From Tragulus kanchil (lineage: Eukaryota > Chordata > Mammalia > Artiodactyla > Tragulidae), in NCBI GenBank assembly GCA_022376925.1, contig JAIOJX010000006.1:63449394-63513393 (forward strand): a stretch of DNA of 64,000 nucleotides, in the 5' to 3' direction. The position numbers were made by a program, and so were the translations under genes. Under the pieces are notes generated by a model. The model had not been told where the DNA came from, ran no database searches, and saw only the letters and a program-made list of their open reading frames with translations. This document shows positions 63,853 through 64,000 of the stretch, piece by piece. How positions within the stretch are numbered: position 1 is the first letter of the stretch; each line of letters opens with the position of its first letter.

Positions 63853-64000
63853 GGCTTCATTGGTAATTCAGTGGGTAAAGAGTCCACTGGTGCAAGGGAC
63901 ACCAGTTCTATCTCTGATCTGGGAAGATCCCACATGCCATGGAGTGGCTGGACCAGCGTGTCCAATTATGAGCCAGTGCTCTGGAGTGTATGCACCCAGA
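63853..64000 (+). mobile_element. CHR-type SINE, runs off the window
   Basis: agggcttcattggtaattca, then gatctgggaagatcccacat, matches the 61318 element with more substitutions. The 3' part lies beyond base 64000. Confidence 0.8.

Overview
This is nuclear DNA from a ruminant mammal. The evidence is BovB (RTE) LINE fragments, Bov-tA and CHR-type tRNA-derived SINEs, and ruminant-type L1 elements. The window lies in the matrix metalloproteinase (MMP) cluster. It holds one recognisable gene, an MMP1-like (interstitial collagenase) paralogue on the + strand from about 36.8 to 50.3 kb, plus a relic stromelysin-type exon 2 near the left end. No bacterial, CRISPR, viral or structural-RNA locus was seen. 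The species cannot be fixed by eye.

Layout. 0-2 kb: stromelysin (MMP3/MMP10-like) pseudo-exon 2. 2.2-4.4 kb: Bov-tA SINE and unique DNA. 4.5-9.6 kb: + strand L1 with only 5'UTR and ORF1 left. 9.6-12.8 kb: old repeat-like DNA. 12.8-22.3 kb: a near full-length L1 on the - strand, flanked by a target-site duplication matching at 17 of 18 bases. 22.4-36.8 kb: mostly unassigned intergenic DNA with BovB, MIR, L1 and SINE pieces. 36.8-50.3 kb: the MMP1-like gene. 50.3-64 kb: old L1, BovB and several SINEs, ending in a block that is a diverged copy of one at 23.7 kb.

The MMP1-like gene keeps the MMP1 exon plan: signal peptide, propeptide with PRCGVPD cysteine switch, catalytic domain and four-bladed hemopexin domain ending in Cys. 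It looks dead as a protease. The catalytic Glu of HExxHxxGxxH is Lys (codon 39287-39289). The exon 5 donor is AT instead of GT. The exon 7/8 junction is one base out of phase. The promoter AP-1 and TATA elements appear altered. The most likely reading is a pseudogene or a pseudoenzyme on its way to one; a short hemopexin-less product read through exon 5 is a speculative alternative.

The most striking large-scale signal is about 20 separate direct duplications, each 0.95-1.2 kb, adjacent or nearly so. They duplicate unrelated content (exons, introns, L1, SINEs, unique DNA), and several are chained so that the overlap occurs three times. Because of them exon 7 appears three times and exons 8, 9 and 10 twice each. 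Uniform size, independence from content, homopolymer-length differences and deletion-rich copy edges point to an assembly artefact (unmerged overlaps or gap filling), not biology. Collapsing them would leave roughly 42 kb. All coordinates and gene models here should be read with that in mind.
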